DNA from: Harmothoe impar
Taxonomy: Eukaryota > Annelida > Polychaeta > Phyllodocida > Polynoidae
Direction: 5' to 3'
Assembly (NCBI GenBank): GCA_947462335.1
Contig: OX381705.1
Span: 43,352,175 to 43,416,174 of the forward strand
DNA length: 64,000 nt
Positions within the stretch are counted from its first letter, which is position 1. Each line of letters begins with the position of its first letter. Made by a program: the position numbers and the translations under genes. This document shows, one piece after another, positions 11,901 to 21,593 of the stretch. The notes beneath the pieces are model-generated. The model ran no database searches. It saw nothing but the letters and a program-made list of their open reading frames with translations, and was not told the origin of the DNA.

Positions 11901-14578
11901 GTTTATGCATACTTTAAGGATATACCAACCGTACACCCAGAGGCCTTACTTTGGGTGTATAAAGAGTGAACAACTTCACCACTCAACAACACATGGGTAG
12001 CACCAGAAGACATCAGCCTATGGAGAAATATAAGGGCTTTATCTAACAAAACTGTCTTTATATCACAAAAGTGAAGCCCAGCATTGGGTATTTATCTAAC
12101 AAGATTGAAAGTGTGATTTACATCACAAATGAGGGTGATTAATGAATTGAATTGATTGATTAAACGATTGAAGCCCGGGATATAACATTACAATCATGGT
12201 TCATAGGGCAATAGGGACTGATTGGCACTGTGTCAGAATCAAAACATATTGCCAACATATTACCAACATATAACCAACATATTACCAACGTATTAGTAAC
12301 AAATTACCAGCATCACCAACATCAACTCCTCCTCCCCCAGCCCATCCCCAGTCGTACCTGTGCACACATTAATGTAATTCAAGATAATCCAATATATATA
12401 CCAAAAAAGTCTTATAATAACATCTCATCTAGTAATACAAGATAGTTCCCATTGACTGTGCACTGGAAATGTGTGGACCATAAAGTAGACAAAAAGCCAG
12501 TTTATTACTTAAGAATATTTTTGGAATCAGATTTTCCTGACCTTTTAAAGTTAAATGCACTCTAAAGTAGAGTGACTGACTATCTTGAAATGTCTCGTCC
12601 AAACCGTCGCATAAGACTCAGGGTGGTAATCCTGAGTCAAAAACCTAAATGTATCCGTCTAGCTGATGGAAACACTGTGACAAAAATATTCTCATGAGAG
12701 TTAACACATTGGTGGTTTGAGGTACTCAGAGATAGGCTTGTTCCGTGAAAGTGAAAGTATAGTACATGGACGATGGTATTTGTGATTATGTATATCAATA
12801 AAAGAGATATAACAGCGGTCATATAGCATTTTGTCATTATAAAATATAATTCAGAGGAACGATATTTGTATAAGGATTAGCAAGCCTAGTACTTTTTTCT
12901 GAGTTCTTCTCACAACAGACTGAGTTAGCCTAGTCACATCAATAGAGTTAGCCTTGTCTTCAATCTTCGTTTCAGGCTGATTTCTCTATTGTTGCATTGA
13001 TTTAAGGAGGATAGCAATTGGCTACATGACCACATACACCTAAACTAAGATTTTACCACTATCATGTAAGAATATCAAGCATTTACATTACAAATAAACA
13101 AAATATGTTTAGCATTGTTTGCTAACCATCCGCCATTATGGGTGAGCTAACTCCAAATTCCAGGTTGACTAAGTTATGACCCTGGTTGTTATTGGCACAG
13201 GAGGAGTGGCATGAGCTACTGACCACGTCTGGGGGTCAGCTCATAGTAGCCGACTTCTGGGCCACCTGGTGTGGGCCTTGCCGCATGATAGGTCCCCACT
13301 TTGAGGTGAGTCAAAGTATCTTTACTTTATAACAGCTCGACACCTAGTTGCTCCCAACTTTTTAGAGCTCTGTCTATACTTGACATCTGCTATGGACCTC
13401 CCCAGTGGGTACAGCACATTGAATCAACATTGATAAATGGCTGTCAATGTTGATTCAATATTGATGCAATGTTGATTCAACGTTGAACTGCATTTTGGAC
13501 CCACTAGGTTGCCTTTTCATGGGTCCAAACTTTGGGGTTTCTACTTTGAGGTGATCGATTTATTTCCATCTTTCTGCCTATTTCATCAATGTTAACTTAT
13601 ACAACTAATGTACAATACTTTCAAGACTTATGTTATTCATTCCGACCGTATTGTATAATATAGAGTTTGGATTTTCTAAGAAATACAAACAGCAATTTAT
13701 AGCTTCTATGCGCCTCTGACATTGCCTCTCTTAACTAGGTACGTTCCTTCTATCTTCAGCGAATGTCAGATGAAGAGGAATTCAATGACGTCCTTTTTGT
13801 GAAAGTTGACGTAGATGAGTGCGGGGTAGGTACTATAACTGACACTATTAGTAATTAAAGGAGGAATAGACAAAGGGATGCTATTTAGCGTCTGAAACCA
13901 TTTTAGCCGCAGAACATTGGGACGGTGGAGTGAATTTCACTAGTGTACTGATGAAGTTATTAGACATTTACTATTATTCAAAAGATTTAGCTTATTATAA
14001 TGCTTATGCAGCATTTAAAATAGGTTTTACCCATATTTTAATTCATCATGTCTAGAGGAAATGGCATGTTTAACTACATGCCTACATTATCGTGTTTGGA
14101 GCATACATGTCATATGTGTACCATGTATCGATATAATTGTATTTCAACAGGAGTTGGCCGAGGAGTTTGAAATAGAAGTGATGCCGACATTTTTCTTCTA
14201 CAAGAAAGGCGAGAAGGTATTTACTTTTATTGTATTTGTAGGTTGGTTACTTTCATATCTGACATAGGGACATATTTTGTTATGTTCTGAAAAGAAATGA
14301 TTTGAAAATACAGCCATTGTATATTGCTCCCATTCCCCACGAACCTATTTAGGCCTATGTTACAAGCAGTAAGAGGAATACATTCCACAAATAACATGAA
14401 TCATTGGAAGAAAGTTAAGTTCACAAATTATTATGAAATCAAGAAATGCATTATGATGGTCCCAATGTGATTCAGGGAGCAGGTACTATTGTACAAGCCT
14501 TTATTCTTATTGCAGATAGCAGAGATGTCCGGGGCAAACCAAACGAAGCTCAGGGAACTGATAGAAACACACAAATAA
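5957..14578 (+). CDS. TXN-like: Thioredoxin (cytosolic type), five exons, 116 aa
   Basis: Thioredoxin is a small dithiol-disulfide oxidoreductase that reduces protein disulfides and is recycled by thioredoxin reductase with NADPH. Exons are 5957-5986, 13201-13305, 13739-13825, 14151-14216 and 14516-14578; all introns are phase 0 with GT-AG ends. Exon 2 ends the beta strand '[19 protein letters not shown]', which holds the redox CGPC pair and the WC context. Exon 4 has the cis-proline segment '[13 protein letters not shown]', and exon 5 carries the C-terminal '[13 protein letters not shown]' and a TAA stop. The order and spacing match animal thioredoxin-1. At 116 aa it is about ten residues longer than usual, the excess being in the exon 3 helix ('[11 protein letters not shown]'). 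ATG at 5957 is the first in frame at the head of '[10 protein letters not shown]'. No signal peptide is present. Exon 4's donor (GTATTT) is weaker than the rest. Confidence 0.93.
8285..8392. mobile_element. Foldback MITE, CCCAGTGGGCACA family, copy 1
   Basis: The termini are CCCAGTGGGCACA and TGTGCCCACTGGG. The interior is repeated GTTGAATCAA / TTGATTCAAC words that pair with each other. AT borders both ends. Sister copies are at 13401-13508 and 56062-56169. Confidence 0.75.
8936..9020. repeat. CTCACCTGAGGGTCAGGCAG direct and inverted repeat
   Basis: Two direct copies of a ~29-bp unit (from 8936 and 8966) are followed by an inverted copy (GCCTGACCCTCAGGTGAGG, about 8997-9015), giving a strong hairpin. 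The stretch just before it (ACACACAGAAAAGTGAGAGTC) resembles the terminus of the element at 16325-17254. Confidence 0.6.
10094..10117. promoter_or_regulatory. Paired CACGTGAT / ATCACGTG site in intron
   Basis: CACGTGAT is followed eight bases later by its exact inverse ATCACGTG, in an unusually GC-rich patch of intron 1 (about 10000-10340). CACGTG with flanking GT/AC is the core bound by MITF/TFE-type and USF-type bHLH-ZIP factors. Whether it works as an enhancer or an internal promoter is inference. Confidence 0.35.
13401..13508. mobile_element. Foldback MITE, CCCAGTGGGCACA family, copy 2
   Basis: The left end is CCCAGTGGGTACA and the right end GGACCCACTAGG, with the same GTTGATTCAA interior as copies at 8285 and 56062. 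It lies in thioredoxin intron 2. Confidence 0.75.
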
Positions 14579-15007
14579 ATACAATTATTTAAGATAGAAC
14601 CTCAAAAGATCTCCCGTACTTTCTTAGAGGTTGCATTAGACATATATATATTAGCTAACTCCATCTTCTCTTCTATATCTTATGTCTACATTACGGCAGA
14701 CCGACGTCAGTGGAATACCCCCTATAGAATGCTCCTTATTCAAACCTATGACGTCACTTCTGGCACGTTATGCATGATGATAAATTCTGTGCGTTAACTG
14801 TCTCCAAGAGTGGATCAACAGGGTTTTTTTTCTGTTTGTTTTGCGACTCTAAGCCGGACTTCTCGTGAATGTTGGTATTATTGATGACTTTTTTTTACTG
14901 TACCTTTTCTTTCGCGAGCCTATTGAACAAACAGTAAGCTATAATATAGACAAGAACGATTCGCGTTGTCTATAGTGTACTGCTTATGTTGATAATAGTA
15001 TCAAATA

Positions 15008-15200
15008 TGCACAGAAAAAAAGAGAGTCAAAGGGAGGTCCTGGTTGCCGCAAGAATGACTCCCCTCTTTAGGGGAGAATTGACCGACTCAGGGAGCCTAT
15101 AGGTGACTCCCCGGCGCCCTAAGGGAATCACTTAGCTAGGGGAGTCACCTGGCTCCCTGGCCCACATAAGGAAGTCACATAAGGACCAGGGCCCCCCTAT
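15008..15200. repeat. GAGTCA/GACTCC-rich element fragment
   Basis: It starts GCACAGAAAAAAAGAGAGTCAAAG and is filled with GACTCCCC / GGGGAGTCAC words in both orientations. It resembles the larger element at 16325-17254 and may be a shorter family member. Confidence 0.45.
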
Positions 15201-15296
15201 TCCGCATTAGCAAGATGATCACTGTGCAGCGCCATTTTGTCTGGTACCAGTGCTATTTCCTCTGCTAACTGTAGCAGCCAGGTGATTAGCTGAAGC

Positions 15297-15779
15297 TGGT
15301 TCCTGTCATGTCCGAAATTTGGAGTTTTAGGGGCCATAAACCTTTCAGTTATATGCCTCTATTGTGGGTCCTTATGTCATCTGTTCAGATTGGGGGAGTG
15401 GTTAGGACTCTGGCCTACTACTTCATGGGTCATGAGTTCAAATCCAAGTCAATGCTATTTTGTCTACACACAGTTTTAAATATATTTTTGGTAGGCCAAA
15501 ATCCTAATAGTATACAATTCGGTTGTAAAGATCCTTAGTCATAATGTAATCTAAAATGGTTTTGTATTCTTTAATACATCTCTAAGTTTTCCAACTTGGA
15601 AAAATACATGTAGCCTTGGCATGGATTTGAACTTATGACCCCTTGATTGATCGGCCAGTTTCCTAACCACTCCCCAAATCTTGACAGCTGACATTAGGAA
15701 TATATTCAACTACCAATGATTCAAAATTATGACCCCTAAAACTGTCTATTTTTGAAAGGCCAGGAACCAGCTTCAGCTA
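15297..15779. mobile_element. Inverted pair of tRNA-related SINE arms
   Basis: Both ends read TAGCTGAAGCTGGTTCCTG inward, followed by GTTTTAGGGGYCATAA. Each arm holds tRNA-like boxes: GTGGTTAGGACTCTGG plus GAGTTCAAATCC on the plus strand (15399-15445), and the mirrored pair on the minus strand (about 15622-15677). The arms flank a short centre, so the unit can fold on itself. The 5000-5195 sequence is a single-arm relative. Confidence 0.65.
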
Positions 15780-16324
15780 TAGGTCTCACAGAGGAGAATC
15801 ACTGCATCTCGCTAGTGCGGAATAGAGAGGAAAGCTATTCTGGAGGCAACCTGGACTCCCTTTTGACGCTGTTTCTTCTCTGTGTGTGGTGTATTCTGTT
15901 TAAGGCATTGCTTATGTGCTTCACATTGTGCACGCCATTGGCAAACATTGTCCCTTTCTCAAAACCAAGATCTAATATAATAACTGTATCATGGTCCATT
16001 TAGAATAGAGAACAATAAACATTACTGCCAATGTTAAAACATGAAAACATTGCATTTGCTTGTTACCTATTAGGGGCCTACAGACATAATCCTGCTAACT
16101 TAGTCGAAATAAACAAGTTATTCTGAGATTCCTAGTCTTTTTCCTTCTTTCATCGTCGTCTTTAGTTGTGCCACACGGTGAATCTAAAACACACAGTGTA
16201 TATACTCATCTATATCTATCATGAGACCACAAACCAGTGCAGATGCACGCTATACTTGTACATCGACATTTTATTACCAATAACTGCATATCCTCGATTA
16301 GAGGGTTGTCAGAAAATTACTACA

Positions 16325-17254
16325 CAGAGAAAAGTAGAATCACTGTGACTCCAAATCCACCCGGGATTCTAAAGTGACTCCCTAATATTAGCGGGACTCT
16401 ATCATAACTCTATACTGACTCTTGTTCTAAGAGAGTCATAGCTAATTGATCCCACTACCTGGGTGCTATGGAATCATTTGGCATTGACTCCCATCTTATA
16501 AGGTAGTCATGACCTGGAGCACTCCCTATGGGGGAGGCACAACTCTATAGGGATCGAGTCACATGTAGCCGACCACCCTTTGACTCCTTAAACTGTCCTG
16601 ACTCTCAAACTTAAACTTTCAATATATCACTAGTTCTGAGCTTTTCCACTAGAGGGCCTCACAATATGTATTGTGGAGTTTTTCTCAGTACAGTGCCTTT
16701 CATAATCGTTTTGAAATGGCCCTATTCATCTGATTAAGAACTTAGTAATACTCATGCTATTAGTATAAATATCTGATAATAAGTACATCCATGGACTAAA
16801 GAAAATATTATTTCATAACATGAAAAAAGGCCAAAATAAGGTGTAGCAGAAGCATAGACCCCATTTCTGTGCTAAAGGATTTTCACTGTTTCATCTATGC
16901 ATGGATTATAAGCTTGATGGCTAAGATCAAGTATACAAAATCTCTGCATCTTTCATTCTAGTGGATTTCTCCAACCATTCAAATTGATGTAATTGGTTAA
17001 CCAAGAATAAGGGAGCTGTTACGATATCCGTACATGACACATTTTGACTCCCTGCAATTATCAAACACATGTTGACTGGTTATTTGCAGAATTAAATCCT
17101 GCTGACCCACCTCTGGAAAGAGTCGGACTCTCAGGCCGTTAGACTATCTATACAAAGAAAGTCAGCACACATAGACTTCCTAATAATAGGGAGTCACTTG
17201 ACTCAAGTCCGGGCTCCCATTGGAGAGTTACTGTGATTCTACGTCTGTTCTCTG
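16325..17254. mobile_element. Non-autonomous element with CAGAGAA termini and GAGTC repeats
   Basis: The left end CAGAGAAAAGTAGAATCACTG is mirrored at the right by a ~33-bp inverse (17222-17254). Inside, GACTCC / GAGTCA words recur at the two flanks and the middle is unique AT-rich DNA. No coding frame and no clear target duplication were found. Confidence 0.55.
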
Positions 17255-17493
17255 CGTATAAGAGAAAAATCTTTATTGACTTTATTTTCACAATTACATG
17301 AACACTTTCATCGTATACATATATTATTATGTTCCGTATTTGTTCTTTGTAAATCATCCAGCAATAAAGAATTTTGATTTAAGGTATACATCTTACATCA
17401 TGATTGTGACTGTGTATGGTTAATTGTTTGGTCAAGGTTGATTCAGAGTTGACATGAGTCCGGGAGTCATTAAGCTCAAGATTGGGGCAAAGA

Positions 17494-17495
<2 letters not shown>

Positions 17496-17564
<69 letters not shown>
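17496..17564. repeat. (AT)n microsatellite
   Basis: About 34 uninterrupted AT units. Open frames through it translate as IYIYIY and are not genes. Confidence 0.98.
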
Positions 17565-17566
<2 letters not shown>

Positions 17567-18953
17567 GCTTAGAGGGCCCACATAGGTGTTCTCCCATAGG
17601 TTAGCATTATCCCTCATCAAACAAAATACCTCAAAATACCCCAAAAGCGCTCCAACATGAATTTACTTTAATTATTCTGTAAACTTTGAATAGTTTTAAG
17701 ATGGATAAAATGGTTATAATAAAGAGGTTCTTCTTCATTGGATTACTGCAGATTTCTGATAATATAAGGCCTGTGCCGCCCCCTGGTGGATGGAGTGTAC
17801 ATTCCACTGTTCCCACCTAAATCCATGTTAACTAATGACCCCCAAATTCAACATGAATATTGAGAAAAACACATAGAAAGGTATATGGAGGCAAACAAAT
17901 ATTTCAGGAACTGAAATGTGGATTCATCTGTGGCTTAGTAACTAGGGCTTGAGTGGGCTATGTTGGTTGTATGCTTCATCCAGCAGGGGGCGCCATGTGC
18001 CTCTGGGGGACAGGACTAGTGGACCCTCTTGGTATTCTTTGCTCTTTTATTGTGGTTTGGTAACATACCAGAGGAATTTCGAGCTTCACCCATATGAGGT
18101 TTCATGAACCCTAAGGCTAAGCAGAACTTTATGACCAATAATATGTGTGTCATTTGTCTGCCAGAAGAGTCATTTTTGAACTGAACGGCCACCAAGATGG
18201 CGGGGTTGGCAGTGATACCCACACATTTCTAAAGTAGCATCTATTACAATATAACATACGGGGTTCCAGTAATACCCTCGCCCATACCAGTATCACAAAC
18301 AGAATCCTGCGTCATTTCGCCATTAAATAATCATATGACAATATATAGGTTTGCATGCAACTGGTGGGCAATGTGGTAATATCCTATTCCATAATACCCC
18401 ATGGCAGTCCATCTGCATGTCAACCAGGTATTTTTGGGTTGAATAATAGCAATTTACAAAAGTAAAAGCGATATAATCTAGCATGTGTTATTGCAGTATT
18501 ACTCCTAGGACCCTTCCACTGAGCAGTTATCAAAATGCGTTCTCTAGCAGAAAGTGCTCACGGGATATTTTCAGAATTCCTCACACTATTTGTGTACATG
18601 TATACAAATGTACCATGATTGTATTACGATCACCTATGGGCTATGCAACACTTGAGATAACAAGATCTTTTTGTACGTGTTGTGAACGAAAAGAAAAATA
18701 AATTTAATTATTTTTTGATAGGTTAACATTTTGCTTCATATAACGGTCCGTAATATTTCAAATAGTAGCATATTTGAAATTGGATATGGATCATCTGCTT
18801 TTTATATTTTACATGTTGGCACTGTCAATCATATCTGATCCAAAGTGTTGGCTGAGAGTGGCTGCAGAGGGATACCGGCCTCGATCACAGAGCTCTGGAA
18901 ATATAGATGAGTATGTATGCTATTAATTTTAGTCTACATTACTGTAAAAAAAT

Positions 18954-19066
18954 ATAATCCACTGCTCTCTTACATTAGGTCTACTGTACCATATCACAAG
19001 CATAACTATAACCATATAATACTAGACAACATTTTGGGCTTAGCAAGGCCAAAAAAGACCTGCCTA
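18954..19066 (-). repeat. Split direct repeat B2 (3' terminus)
   Basis: It starts TAATCCACTGCTCTCTTACA and ends AAAAAAGACCTGCC. It matches B1 (19272-19344 joined to 19677-19720) apart from a single noticed mismatch (CCATATC against CCGTATC), so it acts as the empty site for the MITE inserted in B1. Confidence 0.85.
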
Positions 19067-19087
19067 TTTATTAACAACAAACATATA

Positions 19088-19272
19088 AAAAAAAAATCCC
19101 GACTTCTACGCTGATGACTGTACTCCTTTGAGCTTCCAAACCAAATGGACGATCAATCGGACAAGACGGAAGTCCTAACCTGGCGCATGCGCGCTGACCA
19201 CGTTACCCGGTGGTTCCCGCCACTCAATCGTGCCGGATTATACCCATGAAACCTTTATATGTTTCCTGGTAC
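19088..19272 (-). repeat. Split direct repeat A2
   Basis: Nearly identical to A1 at 24479-24662, in the same orientation. It sits between B1 and B2, as split direct repeats require. Confidence 0.85.
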
Positions 19273-19344
19273 ATAATCCACTGCTCTCTTACATTAGGTC
19301 TACTGTACCGTATCACAAGCATAACTATAACCATATAATACTAG

Positions 19345-19676
19345 GGCTGTGTCTCACGACCTTGGGCCAATGTTTTTGTCTCTGACCGGGTGCCAGCTCT
19401 GACCGGGTGCCAGCTCTGACCAGGTGCCAGCTCTGACCGGCCTGAATAAAATCGGGTTATTTAGGGCAGATTGAGATAGAATTTGGCTGAAAAGGTTAAT
19501 GGATGTTATAACTCTCTAAAGTAGTCATTAGTTGTCCATTTTTATCATCATCTGCCCTAAATAACTCATTTTTATTCAGGCCGGTCAGAGCTGGCACCCG
19601 GTCAGAGCTGGCACCCGGTCAGAGCTGGCACCCAGTCAGAGACAAAAACATTGGCCCAAGGTCGTGAGACACAGCC
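19345..19676. mobile_element. Foldback MITE, GGCTGTGTCTCACGACC family, copy A
   Basis: The terminal repeats are GGCTGTGTCTCACGACCTTGG and inverse. Inside each end are three 17-bp repeats (TCTGACCGGGTGCCAGC), then a second inverted pair, CCTGAATAAAA / TTTTTATTCAGG. It is flanked by 4-bp duplications CTAG (19341-19344, 19677-19680), which the intact B2 repeat confirms. Confidence 0.85.
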
Positions 19677-19747
19677 CTAGACAACATTTTGGGCTTAGCA
19701 AGGCCAAAAAAGACCTGCCAACCCACCAAACAAAAACAACAAACATA

Positions 19748-20689
19748 TCATAATTTAAATTCTAACAAACGTTCACACCATCTCTGTTCCTCAACAATCA
19801 AATTTAACAAAGGTCTATTCAGATATCTCAAAACACATAAACTTTTCCAATCGCCCCTCTTAGAAATCTCAGGCAGACTGACCCCTAACATGGACAATGT
19901 TGTCGCTCCTCCATGTCTTAGACTATGCGTCCCAAATTTACCACATAAACCCACACGAGCACATAAAACTTTCAATCTCTTCACAAACCATACATAAGTA
20001 GCCGGCATATACACACCTCCCTCAGTCCATCCCAACAAAGGTAGACCAGGCTTAGAACCATTCAACAATAACATTAACTTTAACCATTTCAACAAACACA
20101 ACCGGTTACCTTTAACTCCTGCTACCGGTATTTCCAAACATCTTTGTTTAAATTGGATCGTCTTAGTTTTACACACGCTAAATAAAACTCCCCAATCATG
20201 AAAACTTACATCATCAAACATCAGACACATATCAGAAAAAAGAACATTGGAACCTCTAAGTAAAGTTCTAAACATAATCAAACACGCTACCCAGAACACT
20301 AGATCTTGTACACATGCCATATTTAACAGCACTTGAATTAATAACAGATGATGAGGAAATAAACACTCAGATGACTCAACATGGTCCCCCTTCCATCTCT
20401 TAACTCCACCTAAAATCCACAGAATCCCCAAAGATTCCCTGGTCTCATTAGGCATTCCCAACATCCTAGAATGCACCAATATCGCTGAAATGTATTGCTG
20501 AATTGATGAAAAACACAAGTCTTTACTTAAATACGCCACATATTTCCTCATCTTCAAGCTTTCTAAAGGAAAGGCTACATAATTATTTTCCTCACAAAAC
20601 CGTTCATATCTACGTAACTGGACACTCTTAGTTCTTTTAGAATTTTCTGAATAATACAATCCTTCCAAACGCAACACCTCGTCCCACAA
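19748..20689 (-). CDS. Tyrosine recombinase of Ngaro-like element
   Basis: This enzyme would integrate the circular cDNA by strand exchange through a 3'-phosphotyrosine. The 313-aa frame has the C-terminal catalytic pattern: an early 'LRGSNVLFSD' (first Arg, near residue 142), then 'THSLRHGGAT' (H-x-x-R, near residue 258), 'GDWKS' (position of the second His/Trp) and 'LRYL' (the Tyr nucleophile). The frame is open throughout. Its first codon is TTG and the frame stays open upstream of it, so the real N-terminus is uncertain. It may be fused to RNase H through a possible 33-nt intron (20698-20730). Confidence 0.85.
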   Translation of the reverse strand: MWDEVLRLEGLYYSENSKRTKSVQLRRYERFCEENNYVAFPLESLKMRKYVAYLSKDLCFSSIQQYISAILVHSRMLGMPNETRESLGILWILGGVKRWKGDHVESSECLFPHHLLLIQVLLNMACVQDLVFWVACLIMFRTLLRGSNVLFSDMCLMFDDVSFHDWGVLFSVCKTKTIQFKQRCLEIPVAGVKGNRLCLLKWLKLMLLLNGSKPGLPLLGWTEGGVYMPATYVWFVKRLKVLCARVGLCGKFGTHSLRHGGATTLSMLGVSLPEISKRGDWKSLCVLRYLNRPLLNLIVEEQRWCERLLEFKL

Positions 20690-20697
20690 GTCATCGT

Positions 20698-20730
20698 CTA
20701 GAAAAAAACAAAAAAAAACAAATTACTTAC
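20698..20730 (-). other. Possible 33-nt intron between RNase H and YR
   Basis: On the minus strand the stretch begins GTAAGTAATTTG, runs through T-rich sequence and ends TTTTTTTCTAG. It holds the RNase H stop. Its removal would join 'NHL' to 'YDDDLWDEV', in frame with the recombinase. At 33 nt it is shorter than ordinary animal introns, so splicing is only a hypothesis. Confidence 0.4.
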
Positions 20731-21424
20731 ACAAATGGTTCACATCAGTATTCAAACAGCAAAACGTTCTTTTTACAGCATAATTTCTCACTACACCACG
20801 AGCCTTAGCCCCTACCACTCTAGACAAACCATCACAGAACACATTTTCTTTGCTACTAATCCTATGTGGAAAGATTTCAAAATTAAACACAAACGAACAC
20901 CAAAATATCTCCCTCAACCAGTCCATACATAATTTGTTTCTGGACCTCCCTGTCCTTAACATGATTTCTACAGCTACATTATCAGTAAAAGAATGCACCG
21001 CTCTATTCTTCCACTGTCTCCCCCATCTCTTTGTCGCCACAAGAATCGGCCATAATTCCCTCTCAGCCGAACTATTCAGATTCATGGACGGCCCTAATTC
21101 TTTATGAGATGGGTAATCAAAATCATCAATCAATTTTTCATCCCAAACACCAAAGAACCAATCATCTCCCCAGCTTGAACCAAAACCCAGCATTGAAGCG
21201 TCAGAATATATAGTCACACAATTTGACCATTCCAATTTAATAATCGTTGCACAACCATTAAACATAATAGCAAACGCTTTCCACCATTTCAGATCTTCCC
21301 TAAACATCTCAGTCAAATAAATCAAATCATTTTGCTTTTTCACCGAGTTAATCAAATCAATAGCACGCCTTGAAAAAGTACGTCCTCCTCGTATAATTGT
21401 ACTACAATGTGATAGAATCCCCAC
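20723..21424 (-). CDS. RNase H domain of Ngaro-like element
   Basis: RNase H removes the RNA strand from the RNA-cDNA hybrid. The 233-aa frame shows 'VTIYSDASMLGFGSSWGD' (first catalytic Asp), 'NSSAERELWPILVATKRWG' (catalytic Glu) and 'VHSFTDNVAVEIML' (second Asp), in the order used by DIRS/Ngaro RNase H. It ends 'VFCDGLSRVV', like the short C-terminal segments that follow RNase H. Two in-frame stops and a frame change between 21424 and 21594 separate it from RT, so it was once the C-terminal part of a single RT-RNase H protein. Confidence 0.85.
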   Translation of the reverse strand: MGILSHCSTIIRGGRTFSRRAIDLINSVKKQNDLIYLTEMFREDLKWWKAFAIMFNGCATIIKLEWSNCVTIYSDASMLGFGSSWGDDWFFGVWDEKLIDDFDYPSHKELGPSMNLNSSAERELWPILVATKRWGRQWKNRAVHSFTDNVAVEIMLRTGRSRNKLCMDWLREIFWCSFVFNFEIFPHRISSKENVFCDGLSRVVGAKARGVVRNYAVKRTFCCLNTDVNHLCK

Positions 21425-21593
21425 TAAACTTTACAATTCTTTCTTTGAACATGTATTCTTATCCTGATATTCCAAAACCATGTTTCCCAATTTAATCAAT
21501 TTATCATTAGGTAATTACAATTTCAAATCATTTGAATCTAATTCTATGCCTAAATATCTTATCCTTTTTCTAGGCGTGACCAGTTTCTTGTAA

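Larger units (their letters stand above)
5987..13200 (+). other. Thioredoxin intron 1 (7.2 kb)
   Basis: The donor is GAG|GTGAGC and the acceptor TTGGCACAG|GAG. It holds a foldback MITE at 8285-8392, a CTCACCTGAGG hairpin near 8942-9020, a paired CACGTGAT site at 10094-10117 and an ATTACCAACAT short tandem stretch near 12240-12300. Open frames here are short and unsupported. Confidence 0.8.

Noticed and set aside
15391..15446. Possible tRNA gene
   Set aside because: Pol III box-like words are present, but no acceptor stem pairs and the whole unit is repeated and inverted, so it is SINE-derived.
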